Shown one piece after another: positions 7,477 to 17,115 of a stretch of DNA of 64,000 nt (position 1 is the first letter of the stretch; each line of letters begins with the position of its first letter). The notes under the pieces were generated by a model. The model saw only the letters and a list, made by a program, of their open reading frames with translations, ran no database searches and was not told the origin of the DNA. Both the position numbers and the translations under genes were made by a program. This DNA is from an uncultured Desulfatitalea sp. (GTDB taxonomy: Bacteria; Desulfobacterota; Desulfobacteria; Desulfobacterales; Desulfosarcinaceae): positions 62,001 to 126,000 of the forward strand of contig CALMNL010000011.1 of the NCBI GenBank assembly GCA_937868765.1, given 5' to 3'.

Positions 7477-9240
7477 ATGGATAAGCATTCAAGCAGCTTT
7501 CGGCGCATGGATCGCATGCAGGCGCCGACGTTGAGAAATTGGGAAAAGCCCCGGATGCCGGCGTACAGCCAAATTCGATCCAATATGAGCGTGGAGATGG
7601 GATGGGGGCGCATCATCTTCGGCCAGACCTTCGACACCAATGATCGCCTGCTTGAAAGCATGCATCAGGAGGCTGAGGGCAAACGCGATATCACCTTTTA
7701 CCTGCGCGACCCCCATGTGCTGCTCTCGAAGGCGCCGGACCGCTTCTTCCTTGATCCTTCCCACACCTATCGTTTGTGGTCTCATGATTACCGGCCGGCC
7801 AAACGGCGCAATATCGCCTTCACCATTCGAAGGGCCTCGGACCGGCAGGATGCCGATGGCATGAACCAGATTTACCGCGCCCGGCACATGGTGACCAGCG
7901 ATCCTGATTTCATTCTCGACTATCGCGCCACCAAGCTGCGGACCTACCTGATCGCCGAAAGCAAGGCGGGCCAACGGGTCATCGGCACCGTCACCGGCGT
8001 CGACCACGTGGAGGCCTTCGATGACCCCGAGAAGGGCGCCAGCCTGTGGAGCCTGGCGGTCGACCCCGCGGCCAGGGCACCGGGCATCGGAGAAGCGCTG
8101 GTCCGGCAGCTGGTCGAGCACTATTTCACGCGCGGCCGCAATTATGTGGATCTGTCGGTGATGCACGACAACCGGGAAGCGATCCGCCTGTACAAGAAAA
8201 TCGGTTTCCAGAGAGTCCCCGTTTTTTGCGTCAAATGTAAAAACGCCATCAATGGGCGCCTTTACATGGCCAAGCCGCCCGAAGTCACGCTGAACCCGTA
8301 CGCCCGGATTATCATCGACGAGGCCCGACGCCGGGGGGTGGGGGTGCACGTGGTCGATGGCCAGGTGCCGTTGTTCACCTTGACGCTGGGCGGCCGGACC
8401 ATATTTTGCCATGAATCGCTGACCGACCTGACATCCGCCATTGCAAAGATGCGCTGCGACGACAAGCGGTTGACCCACAAGGCATTGCTGGGGGCCGGCT
8501 TGAACGTCCCCAGACAGTTCGAGGCGGGGGACGATACGAAAAATGTGGCCTTGCTCACACGGCTTGGGCGGGTGGTGGTCAAGCCGGCCCGCGGCGAACA
8601 GGGCCGGGGGGTCAGCGTGGATCTGCGCGCCCCCCGGGAAATGGCAGGGGCCATCGCCGCCGCCAGAGATATCTGCGACGACGTGATCATCGAGGAGTAT
8701 GTCGAGGGACAGGACCTGCGCGTCATCGTCATCGGGTTCAAATTCGTGGCCGCCGCCGTGCGGCGCCCGCCCCAGATCATCGGCAACGGGCAGCATACCG
8801 TTGCCCAACTCATCGAGAAGTACAATCGGCGTCGCATGGCGGCCACCGGGGGGGAGAGCCGCGTGCCGATGGATGATGAGACGCGCAGATGCCTCCGCGA
8901 AAACGGCCTGGCATTCGACCATGTGTTGCCCCGGGGGCGAGCCGTCGTGCTGCGCAAGGCTGCCAACCTGCACACCGGCGGAACGATTCAGGACGTGACC
9001 CATGCGATCCATCCGACGCTGGCCGACGTATCCGAAAAGGCCGCCGTGGCACTCAACATCCCGGTGACAGGGTTGGATCTGTGCGTGCCGGATCTGACCG
9101 CCCCCCACTACCATATCATCGAAGCCAATGAGCGCCCGGGCCTGGCCAACCACGAACCCCAACCGGTACCGGAGCGCTTTTTGGATCTGATGTTTCCTGA
9201 AACAGCGCTGCCCGGGCCCGTCAAATCGGAAACATCATGA
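7477..9240 (+). CDS. N-acetylglutaminylglutamine synthetase (GNAT plus ATP-grasp)
   Basis: A 587-residue bifunctional protein. The N-terminal half holds a GNAT acetyltransferase domain (about 115-265, with the acetyl-CoA loop around LAVDPAARAPGIGEALV). The C-terminal half is an ATP-grasp ligase (about 300-575, with VVVKPARGEQGRGVSVDL and a closing EANERPG). This matches the NAGGN enzyme that joins two glutamines and acetylates the N-terminus. The ATG at 7477 is chosen because GGAGG ends five bases upstream; a TTG at 7465 overlaps that site and is unlikely. It starts 27 bases after the amidotransferase and its stop overlaps the next start (ATGA). Confidence 0.9.
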   Translation: MDKHSSSFRRMDRMQAPTLRNWEKPRMPAYSQIRSNMSVEMGWGRIIFGQTFDTNDRLLESMHQEAEGKRDITFYLRDPHVLLSKAPDRFFLDPSHTYRLWSHDYRPAKRRNIAFTIRRASDRQDADGMNQIYRARHMVTSDPDFILDYRATKLRTYLIAESKAGQRVIGTVTGVDHVEAFDDPEKGASLWSLAVDPAARAPGIGEALVRQLVEHYFTRGRNYVDLSVMHDNREAIRLYKKIGFQRVPVFCVKCKNAINGRLYMAKPPEVTLNPYARIIIDEARRRGVGVHVVDGQVPLFTLTLGGRTIFCHESLTDLTSAIAKMRCDDKRLTHKALLGAGLNVPRQFEAGDDTKNVALLTRLGRVVVKPARGEQGRGVSVDLRAPREMAGAIAAARDICDDVIIEEYVEGQDLRVIVIGFKFVAAAVRRPPQIIGNGQHTVAQLIEKYNRRRMAATGGESRVPMDDETRRCLRENGLAFDHVLPRGRAVVLRKAANLHTGGTIQDVTHAIHPTLADVSEKAAVALNIPVTGLDLCVPDLTAPHYHIIEANERPGLANHEPQPVPERFLDLMFPETALPGPVKSETS

Positions 9241-10373
9241 CCCCCATCCAACTCGACACCGGCTACCTGCAAAAAACGCTGCTGGACTTGCTGAACATAC
9301 CAAGCCCGTCGGGCTATTCGGATCAAATCGTGCATTATGTCGGCCGGTCGCTCAAAGAAATGGATATCGAATTCAGCGTTACCCGCAGAGGCGCCATCCG
9401 GGCGTGCCTGACCGGCGCAGACCCCAAACCGGACCGCGCCATTTCAGTGCATCTCGATACCCTGGGGGCCATGACGCGCATGCTCAAGCCCAATGGTCGG
9501 CTGGCGATTGCCCCCGTGGGTACCTGGTCGGCTCGTTTCGCCGAGGGCGGCCGGGTTACTATTTTCAAAAGGAACAAGGAGGTGGCCCGCGGCACCGTCC
9601 TGCCGCTGAAAGCCTCGGGTCACGTCTACAGTCATGAAATCGATACCCAGCCGGTGAGTTGGGACCACGTCGAAGTGCGCGTGGATGAACAATGTATGAC
9701 CGCCACCGGTCTCAGAGAGGCCGGATATGGTGTCGGCGACTTCATCGCCTTCGACGCAACCCCCGAAATTACTTCCAACGGATACATCTGCGCGCGACAT
9801 CTGGACGACAAGGCCGGAGCGGCGGTTTTGCTGGCGGCCGCCAGGGCCATTCGCAGCCAAAAAGTGAATCTGCCCGCCAATTGTTACTTGTTGTTCACCA
9901 TCTTCGAGGAGGTGGGGTCCGGGGCATCTTCCATTTTCTTCGGCGATATTGCCGAAATGGTGGTGATCGATCACGCCCCGGTGGCGCAAGACCAGAATTC
10001 CACGGAGTATGGCGCCACCATCGGCATGATGGATCAAACCGGACCGTTCGACTACCATCTCAGCCGAAAATTGACCTCACTTTGCGAGACATATCGCATT
10101 CCCCACTGCACGGACCTCTTCCGCTATTATCGCTCCGACTCCGCTTCGGCTATCGAAGCGGGCAACGACACACGCACCGCACTGGTCGGCTTCGGACTGG
10201 ACGGGTCCCATGGGAACGAACGTACCCACATGGCTTCGCTGGAGGCGGTGGGTCAATTGATCGGGCTTTATGCGCAAAGCGAGCCGACTTTCATGCGCGA
10301 CAAGGACGATTTGGCATCATTGGATGGGTTCCCCCATCAGCCCAGCCGGGGCGTCATCAAAATCACCACCTGA
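9237..10373 (+). CDS. M42-family peptidase of the NAGGN system
   Basis: A 378-residue metallo-aminopeptidase-like protein with the expected ligand series: HLDTLG near residue 79, HLDDKAGAAV near 189, the catalytic pair FEEVGSG near 224, IDHAP near 245, and a late His in DGSHGNERTH. It is the third gene of the NAGGN trio, and its start overlaps the synthetase stop. Its role there is not settled. It could trim or recycle the dipeptide when osmotic stress ends, which is inference. It is cytosolic, with no signal peptide. Confidence 0.88.
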   Translation: MTPIQLDTGYLQKTLLDLLNIPSPSGYSDQIVHYVGRSLKEMDIEFSVTRRGAIRACLTGADPKPDRAISVHLDTLGAMTRMLKPNGRLAIAPVGTWSARFAEGGRVTIFKRNKEVARGTVLPLKASGHVYSHEIDTQPVSWDHVEVRVDEQCMTATGLREAGYGVGDFIAFDATPEITSNGYICARHLDDKAGAAVLLAAARAIRSQKVNLPANCYLLFTIFEEVGSGASSIFFGDIAEMVVIDHAPVAQDQNSTEYGATIGMMDQTGPFDYHLSRKLTSLCETYRIPHCTDLFRYYRSDSASAIEAGNDTRTALVGFGLDGSHGNERTHMASLEAVGQLIGLYAQSEPTFMRDKDDLASLDGFPHQPSRGVIKITT

Positions 10374-10438
10374 ACAGGCTGCGGTCTGCTTTGGAAGATC
10401 GCCGTTGAAGAAGCAAAAACAAGCGTGAAGGTAAAGCC

Positions 10439-11281
10439 ATGAACAAATTGCTGGTCGCCGCCAATATCCTTCTCCTTACCGTGTTCGCAGGGCTTGCCGT
10501 GGATCTTTTTTACAGCATCTTCAATTACCGTGTTCAGGCCGTTTCGGCTACCCGGCAGGAGGCGCTGCCAACGCCAACGCCCGTCCGGTCCCAGCCACCG
10601 CAGCGGAGCTCGCTGGCCATTTACCAACCGATCATCACACGAGATCTTTTCCATGTCGGGGGCAAAGAAAAAACGCAACCGCGAGTCGATCCTGCCAAGG
10701 ATCTGGAGGACACGGAATTGAACATCAAGCTGTGGGGGACGGTGACGGGCAACGATGCCTTGAAGTATGCGGTCATCGAAGCCACCGGCGCCAGTCAGCG
10801 CCGGGAGCAACACTTGTACCGGGAAGGCGACCGCGTCGAAACGGCCACCGTGGAGAAGATCCTGGACGACAAAATCATTCTCAGCAACCAGGGGCGGCGC
10901 CAGGTGCTGCAGATGGAGAAGTTCCTCCAGGGAGCGCGCCGCCCCGCGCCGCGGACGGCCGCCACGACCCGCCCCGTCTACCGCCGCACCATCAGCCGCA
11001 GCATGATCGACAAAGCCACGCAGAACTTCGATCAGCTCATGGGCCAGGCCCGAATCGAGCCGGTTGCCGACGGCATGAAGATCGCGTCGCTCCAGCCGGC
11101 TTCTATTCTCAGAAGATTGGGATTGCGCAATGGCGATGTCGTCACCAGCGTCAACGAGCGTCCGATTCGGAGCATGGACGACGCCCTGAACATTTACCGG
11201 GATCTTCAAAATGGGCGCAACATCTCCATCCAGCTGCTGCGCCGGAACCGGGCGTACACCTACCAATACAACGTGAAATAA
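10439..11281 (+). CDS. gspC: type II secretion protein GspC (isolated)
   Basis: A 280-residue inner-membrane protein with one N-terminal membrane segment (about residues 5-25). A Pro-rich linker is followed by the HR domain (about 60-160, beginning ITRDLFHVGG and containing LWGTVTGND). A C-terminal PDZ domain (about 205-280) contains IASLQPASILRRLGLRNGD. GspC links the inner-membrane platform to the GspD secretin. No other general-secretion gsp gene is adjacent. It follows the NAGGN peptidase by 65 bases on the same strand, so it may be transcribed from the osmolyte promoter. A GTGAAGGTAAAGCC stretch precedes the ATG. The pilus genes 18 kb away are MSHA-type, so partner Gsp proteins are probably encoded elsewhere. 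Confidence 0.82.
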   Translation: MNKLLVAANILLLTVFAGLAVDLFYSIFNYRVQAVSATRQEALPTPTPVRSQPPQRSSLAIYQPIITRDLFHVGGKEKTQPRVDPAKDLEDTELNIKLWGTVTGNDALKYAVIEATGASQRREQHLYREGDRVETATVEKILDDKIILSNQGRRQVLQMEKFLQGARRPAPRTAATTRPVYRRTISRSMIDKATQNFDQLMGQARIEPVADGMKIASLQPASILRRLGLRNGDVVTSVNERPIRSMDDALNIYRDLQNGRNISIQLLRRNRAYTYQYNVK

Positions 11282-11385
11282 TTCGGACGTGCCAACGAAA
11301 ACCTTGGGATGGATCACAAGGGGGCTGGGCGCAAGAAAAACGATCCGAAAGATCGGGGACCGAGCGCATCATGGGCGGGGACGGC

Positions 11386-12825
11386 TCAAGAATCGCTCGT
11401 GGTTTTCACCGAGGTTTGGATCTTCAGGTTGTATTTCTCAATCTTGGAGTGCAGCGTGGGTCTGGAAAGGCCCAATATCTTGGCCGCCCGCGAGCGGTTG
11501 CCGTCGGTGACGTTGAGCGCTTCGGTGATCAGCAGGCTGGCGAAATGGTCCATGCAAGCCTCAAAGACATTGCCGTCCGTCTGGTCCAGAATCTGCCCGC
11601 GCACCCATTGGCGGATGACCTCTTCGGTGGAGGCGCCGGCTCTGGGCCCCTGGCGGTTTTCCTGGCCGGTGACCTGGGCGATATCGGAGGTACTGATGGG
11701 TGTGCCCCGGTTGAAGATCAGGGCTTTTTGCAGGGTGTTGGCCAACTCGCGCACGTTGCCGGGCCATTCGCGCTGCCGCAGATCCTGCAGCACGCCTTTG
11801 GCCAGACCAGGATTGTCCATCCCCAGCTCGGCGGAGTAGCGTGAGAGAAAATAGTCGGCCAGCAGGGGAATGTCCTCGGTCCGTTCGCTCAGGGGCGGCA
11901 GCCAGATGGTGATCACCTTCAGCCGGTAGTAAAGATCTTCGCGGAACTGCCCCTGGGTGATGAGGGTCTCCAGGTCGCGGTTGGTGGCGGCGATGATGCG
12001 CACATCCACCGGGATGGTTTCCCGGCCGCCCAGGCGTTCGATGCTTTTCTCCTGGAGCAGCCGCAGCATTTTGGCCTGCAGGTTCATGGGCATGTCGCCG
12101 ATCTCGTCCAGGAAGATGGTCCCGCCCGAGGCCTGCTCGATCTTGCCCACCCGACGGTGGTTGGCACCGGTGAAGGCGCCCTTCTCGTAGCCGAACAGTT
12201 CACTTTCCAGCAGCGTGTCGGGGATGGCCACACAGTTGATCACCAGGAAGGGCCGGTTGGCCCGCAGGCTGTGCTGGAAGATGGCCCGGGCCGCCAGTTC
12301 TTTGCCCGTGCCCGATTCACCCCGGATGAGCACGGTGGCATCGGTGGCCGCCACGCGCCCGATGGCCTTGTAGACTTTCTGCATGGCCGGGCTGCGACCG
12401 ATAATGGCGTCCTGGGCCGCCTCGTCGGGGGTGCCGTTCACGGCCACCGTCGAGCGCATGAAACGTCCCGCTTCCAGCGCCTGTTTGATGGTGGAGAGCA
12501 TGTCCGGTACGTCGAAGGGTTTGAGGACGTAGTCGAAAGCCCCCATTTTGGTGGCTTCGATGGCTGTCTCGGTGGTGCCGTAGGCGGTCATGATGATGGC
12601 CGGCACCCTGGGGTCGATGGCGTGGATGGTTTTGAAGGTCTCCAGGCCGCTCATGCCGGGCAGGCGCACATCCAGGATCACCAGGTCCGGCATTTTCTCG
12701 CGCGCGATGCGCAGGCCGGCCTCGCCCGAAGCGGCACTCTGGACCGAATACCCCTCCTCGGTGAGCAGTTTATTGAAGCTTTTGCGCAAAGGATCGTCAT
12801 CGTCGATAATCAGAATGGTCGTCAC
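11386..12825 (-). CDS. NtrC-family sigma-54 response regulator
   Basis: A 479-residue activator. The receiver (1-120) has phospho-acceptor Asp52 and acidic pocket Asp8-Asp9. The AAA+ domain (about 143-380) has Walker A GESGTGKE and the sigma-54 contact loop GAFTGA. The C-terminal Fis-type helix-turn-helix (about 440-468) contains NRSRAAKILGLSRPTLHSKI. It acts as a phosphorylation-dependent activator of sigma-54 promoters. It lies 38 bases downstream of the histidine kinase gene, which is its likely partner, and is the last gene of the PEP-synthase-like, kinase, regulator unit. No convincing -24/-12 promoter was seen locally, so its targets are unknown. Confidence 0.93.
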   Translation of the reverse strand: MTTILIIDDDDPLRKSFNKLLTEEGYSVQSAASGEAGLRIAREKMPDLVILDVRLPGMSGLETFKTIHAIDPRVPAIIMTAYGTTETAIEATKMGAFDYVLKPFDVPDMLSTIKQALEAGRFMRSTVAVNGTPDEAAQDAIIGRSPAMQKVYKAIGRVAATDATVLIRGESGTGKELAARAIFQHSLRANRPFLVINCVAIPDTLLESELFGYEKGAFTGANHRRVGKIEQASGGTIFLDEIGDMPMNLQAKMLRLLQEKSIERLGGRETIPVDVRIIAATNRDLETLITQGQFREDLYYRLKVITIWLPPLSERTEDIPLLADYFLSRYSAELGMDNPGLAKGVLQDLRQREWPGNVRELANTLQKALIFNRGTPISTSDIAQVTGQENRQGPRAGASTEEVIRQWVRGQILDQTDGNVFEACMDHFASLLITEALNVTDGNRSRAAKILGLSRPTLHSKIEKYNLKIQTSVKTTSDS

Positions 12826-12863
12826 CGTTCGCTCCTTTAGATGCTTTCCGCCCGCTGTTTATC

Positions 12864-14324
12864 CTACTTTATCACCGGCAGCGTAATGACGAAAGAGGCC
12901 CCCATCCCTTCTTTCGGGTCCAGTCGAATCCGGCCGCCGTGCTCGTTGATGATGCGCCCTACGATGCTCAAGCCAAGGCCGGTGCCCTCCTCCTTGGTGG
13001 TGAAAAAAGGCTGGAAAACCTTGACGGCCAGATGTTCCGGTATGCCCGGTCCATTGTCCGAAACCTGGATCACGGCCGCTTCGCCGGCGGCTTCCGTTGC
13101 CACCGTCTCGCGGATGGTGATGCGGCCACCGTTGCCCATGGCTTCGCAGGCATTGATGATCAGGTTGACGAGGACCTCCTTGAGCTGTTCCGGGTCCACC
13201 GAGACATCCGGCAGGGGCTGACCGCGCTCCAGGTGGACGGTGACATCATAGGATTTGAGACGGTGCCGGAGCAATTGCAGCGCCATGTCGACCACCGCGG
13301 AGGGGCTCAGGCGCTGCATCTTCAGTTTGGGCGGACGGGAGAATTCCAGGAAGTTTTGCACGATGGTGTCGATGTGGCGGATCTCTTCGGAGATCACCTG
13401 AAAGTCTTCCTTCTGCTCGCTGTCCAGCTTCAGGGACCGGCTCAACGAAAAAAGCCGCATTTGCACGGAGGTGAAGGGATTGCGGATGCTGTGCGCCATG
13501 CCGGCGGCCAGCTTGCCCACCATGGCCATCTTTTCGGCTTGGAGCAAGCTTTCGCGGCTGCGTTCGAGGGCCAGGTGGGTCTGGTCCACGTCTTCCAGCA
13601 AACCGTGAACCCGCTGGCTCAGGGCGTCCACGATATTATCGGTGGGCAGCGGTGGAATGCTGCCGCTGGTGGCTTCGAACAAACGGTTGACCGGTTGGAG
13701 GATCTGGCCCACCAGAATGGCCAGCAGGCCGATGGCCAGCACCATGCCGCCGACCATGGCAACCAGGGCCGTCATGCGCAAGCGGGAGGCCTGCATCAGC
13801 GTGTGGGTTTTGGCCTCCATGATCTGCCGGGTATGGATCTCCTTATACTTCTCGCACAAGTCGATCAGGCTGAAAAAGTGCTTGCGGACCTGTTTGTGCA
13901 GTTCGGCGCCTTTGGCGCGCTCGCCGTTCTGGTAATAGGCGATGACCTGGTCCTTGCCCTGGATGTAGCTCAGATACTCGCGCTCGATTTCCTCCAATAT
14001 GTTGCCATGATTGCCGTTGCCGTCCATCTGGGAGGCTTCCTGCAGCCGCCTGGTGAAGAGCTGACGGTATTCGTTCAGTTGCCGCAGCCAATCGAGGTCC
14101 CCGTCCAGGAAGTAGTAGGTCAGGAACCCTTTTTGTTTGATCAGGGCCACCTCCAGGGACTGCGCGGATTGATAGGCGGCCAGATGCTTGTCGATGATTT
14201 CGTTCAAAACATTTTCGATGCGCTGGGTGTACCAGATCATCACGATGCCGCCGATGACGGTGATGCTGACGAGGGCCGTGATGACGAGAAAGATGCGGGT
14301 GCGTAAGGAGATCATGATCTTCAT
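12864..14324 (-). CDS. membrane sensor histidine kinase
   Basis: A 486-residue kinase with an N-terminal membrane segment (about 8-28), a mostly helical extracytoplasmic sensor of about 160 residues (four-helix-bundle type), and a second membrane segment (about 187-210). A linker, a HisKA domain with His278 in AAGMAHSIRNPF, and an HATPase domain ending in the G2 box GTGLGLSIVGRII follow. It is likely the partner of the NtrC-type regulator 38 bases downstream. Its start overlaps the stop of the PEP-synthase-like gene (ATGA), so the two are translationally coupled. The ligand is unknown. Confidence 0.92.
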   Translation of the reverse strand: MKIMISLRTRIFLVITALVSITVIGGIVMIWYTQRIENVLNEIIDKHLAAYQSAQSLEVALIKQKGFLTYYFLDGDLDWLRQLNEYRQLFTRRLQEASQMDGNGNHGNILEEIEREYLSYIQGKDQVIAYYQNGERAKGAELHKQVRKHFFSLIDLCEKYKEIHTRQIMEAKTHTLMQASRLRMTALVAMVGGMVLAIGLLAILVGQILQPVNRLFEATSGSIPPLPTDNIVDALSQRVHGLLEDVDQTHLALERSRESLLQAEKMAMVGKLAAGMAHSIRNPFTSVQMRLFSLSRSLKLDSEQKEDFQVISEEIRHIDTIVQNFLEFSRPPKLKMQRLSPSAVVDMALQLLRHRLKSYDVTVHLERGQPLPDVSVDPEQLKEVLVNLIINACEAMGNGGRITIRETVATEAAGEAAVIQVSDNGPGIPEHLAVKVFQPFFTTKEEGTGLGLSIVGRIINEHGGRIRLDPKEGMGASFVITLPVIK

Positions 14325-16945
14325 GCGGGCAATACCTCTTCCGTGGTCGTCGCCTTGGCGGCCAGCATGGTGTCGATATCGGTCAGAATTTTCTGGCGAT
14401 AATGGGCCAGGACGGCTGGATTGGCCATGATCATGTCCAGCTGGCGCGTGTGAATGGTCAGGAATCCGAGAATCTTCAGGTACTGGATCATGGTGCTCAT
14501 GATATATTGCTCGATGCGGGCGTTGAGATGATCTTCCTTGATGGTGATGCGGAAACCGTAGGGCTCCAGAAGATCCCGGATGAACTGGACCCGTTTGAGA
14601 CGCCGCGCAAAATCGGCGCCGCCGCCCTTGAAGTGAAAATTGATGTAATTCTCAGCGGTGCGCTCGCTCACCAAGGCCTCTACAATGGAGAAGTGAAAGC
14701 CGAGCCTGGATTGCAGACTGCAGTAGTTTTGGGAGATCATGAAGTAGTTGCGATTGGCCATGGTGGTGCGCACCGTGGGCAGCAGGGCCTGATTGGTCGT
14801 GGCCTGGAACATCACGGACATGAAACCTTTGCCGTCCACGGGCGGCGGCCCCTCCCATGGCTGGGCGGTGATGCCGGCCCACAGTGCCCGCATGGGGATG
14901 GAGATGATGTTCTCCAGTTCGACGAAGTGGCCCTCCACTTCGGTCTTGAAGCCGTCATCCAGGTTCAGAATCCACCACTGCATGGGCACTTTGGCGCGCA
15001 ATTGTTTGCTGGAGCGTTCTGGAAAGTGGTGGGCCTTGCCGAAGCGGAACATCTCGTGCACCGCTTTTTCATGACAGAAGCGGGTGATGTCATGAAAAGT
15101 GCGGCAGCGGTCGGGCTTGAAATCGGGGCTGTCCGGGTTGAGCAGGTTCAGGGGCACGATCATCTGGGCCGCGCCGTCGAGCATTTGCCATATCCGGCTG
15201 CCGGCCATCAGGTTGCGGGGGGCATCGCGGTGGGCCAGCAGCGCCTCGATGCGTCCCTCATAAATCCTGCAGCCGTCGGCATCCACCGTCACCGCCTGCA
15301 GGGAGGAGAGGCGCGTGGTCGCCTCGGGCATGCCGAAAATGGCCGGTATTTGAAATTCCCGGGCCACATTGGCCAGATGGCCCGCCAGGCCGCCCTGCTC
15401 GGTAATCACGGCCGCGGCGCGGTCGAGCAGCATGGCCCAACGCGGCAGGGCCTGGACCGTGACCAGGATGGCCCCTTTGGGGAATTGGAGTGCGTCGGCC
15501 TCCTTGGTCACGATGAATACTTTGCCGGCCGCCACGCCGTTGCTGGCGGTCTGCCCGCCCTGCAGGCATACCGGCCAGCGGCTATCGACCGGGGTCATGT
15601 CGGTGGTGCGAGCGGTGCTTTGCTGCAGCGGGCGGCACTGGAGCAGGACCAATTGGTCGTCACCATCCAGGGCCCACTCCACATCCTGGGGTTGGCCATA
15701 GTAATTTTCGATGCGCATGCCCATTTCCGCCAGCGCCAATGCCTGGGCATCGGTCAGGCACGGGCGGTCGGCCTGATCGCCGGTGGTGGTCAAACGGCAG
15801 ACGCCTTCCTCCGCGTAGCATACATACCGCTGGGGTTTGTGGGGGATGCGACGGTCCGCGATAGTCGGCGGCGAGCCGCGCCGAATGTTGAACTGGTCGG
15901 TGGGCGCCGTGCCGTCGACCACCGTTTTGGGCAGCCCCCAGGTAGCGTGGACGATCAAGGCGTCGTCGCGGATGTCCACCGGATTGCGGGTGTAAAGCAC
16001 GCCGCCGGCCTTGGCATTCACCATCTGCAGGCAACCCACGCACATGGGCACATCTTCGTCCCGGATGCCCCGGCGCAGACGATAGGTCATGGCCGGTTGT
16101 CCATACTTGCTGGCCACCACCTCCTTGAAAGCCTCCCCAAGGGTCTCGCGTCCCACATTGAGCACCGAGCGGTATTGGCCGGCAAAAGAGGCGCCCGACA
16201 AATCCTCACCGATGGCGCTGCTGCGCACGGCCAGAGGGACTTGTCTGCCGGCGGCCGTTTCCATCTTCTGGCAGGCTTCGGCGATGGCCAGGGCCAGTTC
16301 ATCCGGCAGCGGAGATTGGATGATCAACTGCTGGATGGCCGTGCTCAAGGCATAGAGGTGATCGGGCCGTTCGATTTCCGCGGCCTGGGTGCGGCGGTTG
16401 ATTTCGGCCTGCAGTTCGCCGCTTTTCATGAAGCACTCGAAGCCGGCCGAGGTCACCACGAAGCCATGGGGAATCGTGAGGCCCAATTGCCGGGCCAGTT
16501 CCGCCAGATTGGCCATTTTGGGCCCGGTGAGATCGGCGCTGGCACGGTCCACATTGCTCAGCGGCATCACCAGGGGTCCTCGGGGCTCGGCCGCCTGGGG
16601 ATGCACAAAAGGATTGATCCGGCTCTGGATCTCTTTGAAACGAGCCAGCAGGGATTCGTATTTCTTAGGGGCCAGGGCGTTGATGTGCTGGACGATCTGG
16701 AAGACATCGGTGGAGACGCGGGTACAGCGGGAGCGGACAAATTGCATGCCGAAGGGGGCCCTTCCCCGCAGGGCCTGTTCGATTTCGCCCATCACCTCCA
16801 GGGCCCGGTTGTTGGCGTTGAGCAGCAGCTTGAAGTGATGATAGCGATCCTTGAAGGCGATGCGCAACGCCTCGGCTTCGGCAGCGCTGGGTTGCTGACC
16901 GCTATCCTGGAATTTGCTGAAAAAGGAGCGCAGGCGTTTGATCAT
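14321..16945 (-). CDS. PEP-synthase-like ATP/His phosphotransferase with novel C-terminal domain
   Basis: An 874-residue protein. A helical N-terminal extension (about 1-125) precedes a PPDK_N ATP-grasp domain (about 130-455, with AVRSSAIGEDLSGASFAGQY near 238-257). The swivelling PEP-utilizers domain (about 480-570) has catalytic His523 in GGLAGHLANVARE. The last ~290 residues do not resemble the PEP/pyruvate TIM barrel but match the paralogue at the window start: PLNLLNP, FHDITRFCHE, SRLGFHF and NYINFHFKGG are shared. By analogy with rifampin phosphotransferase and phenylphosphate synthase, it probably moves phosphate from ATP through His523 to a non-pyruvate acceptor. A terminator upstream makes it the first gene of its own unit with the kinase and NtrC regulator. 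A role in sensing is inference. Confidence 0.85.
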   Translation of the reverse strand: MIKRLRSFFSKFQDSGQQPSAAEAEALRIAFKDRYHHFKLLLNANNRALEVMGEIEQALRGRAPFGMQFVRSRCTRVSTDVFQIVQHINALAPKKYESLLARFKEIQSRINPFVHPQAAEPRGPLVMPLSNVDRASADLTGPKMANLAELARQLGLTIPHGFVVTSAGFECFMKSGELQAEINRRTQAAEIERPDHLYALSTAIQQLIIQSPLPDELALAIAEACQKMETAAGRQVPLAVRSSAIGEDLSGASFAGQYRSVLNVGRETLGEAFKEVVASKYGQPAMTYRLRRGIRDEDVPMCVGCLQMVNAKAGGVLYTRNPVDIRDDALIVHATWGLPKTVVDGTAPTDQFNIRRGSPPTIADRRIPHKPQRYVCYAEEGVCRLTTTGDQADRPCLTDAQALALAEMGMRIENYYGQPQDVEWALDGDDQLVLLQCRPLQQSTARTTDMTPVDSRWPVCLQGGQTASNGVAAGKVFIVTKEADALQFPKGAILVTVQALPRWAMLLDRAAAVITEQGGLAGHLANVAREFQIPAIFGMPEATTRLSSLQAVTVDADGCRIYEGRIEALLAHRDAPRNLMAGSRIWQMLDGAAQMIVPLNLLNPDSPDFKPDRCRTFHDITRFCHEKAVHEMFRFGKAHHFPERSSKQLRAKVPMQWWILNLDDGFKTEVEGHFVELENIISIPMRALWAGITAQPWEGPPPVDGKGFMSVMFQATTNQALLPTVRTTMANRNYFMISQNYCSLQSRLGFHFSIVEALVSERTAENYINFHFKGGGADFARRLKRVQFIRDLLEPYGFRITIKEDHLNARIEQYIMSTMIQYLKILGFLTIHTRQLDMIMANPAVLAHYRQKILTDIDTMLAAKATTTEEVLPA

Positions 16946-17035
16946 GACAGTCCGTACACCTCGATCGGAGCGCTGTCCAGTGTGTGGCTTTGCACACCCC
17001 TACCCAGTGTCCATGCCTGGATGGAGACTACCTAT

Positions 17036-17083
17036 AAAAATTACAGGCCAAAGGCAAGGTCAACCCTATGGCCTTTGGCCTGT
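17036..17083 (-). terminator. Rho-independent terminator after the TauE/membrane-protein unit
   Basis: A perfect 13-bp inverted repeat (17071-17083 with 17043-17055) and a 15-base loop are followed on the minus strand by an AATTTTTA run at about 17042-17035. It lies 33 bases past the stop of the 228-residue membrane protein gene, so it separates that unit from the PEP-synthase-like gene. The remaining 90 bases before the ATG at 16945 must hold the next promoter; a GTGTG-N6-CACAC inverted repeat lies at 16982-16997. Confidence 0.85.
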
Positions 17084-17115
17084 TTTGAATGGTTTACGAG
17101 CAGGACGGCGGCGGA

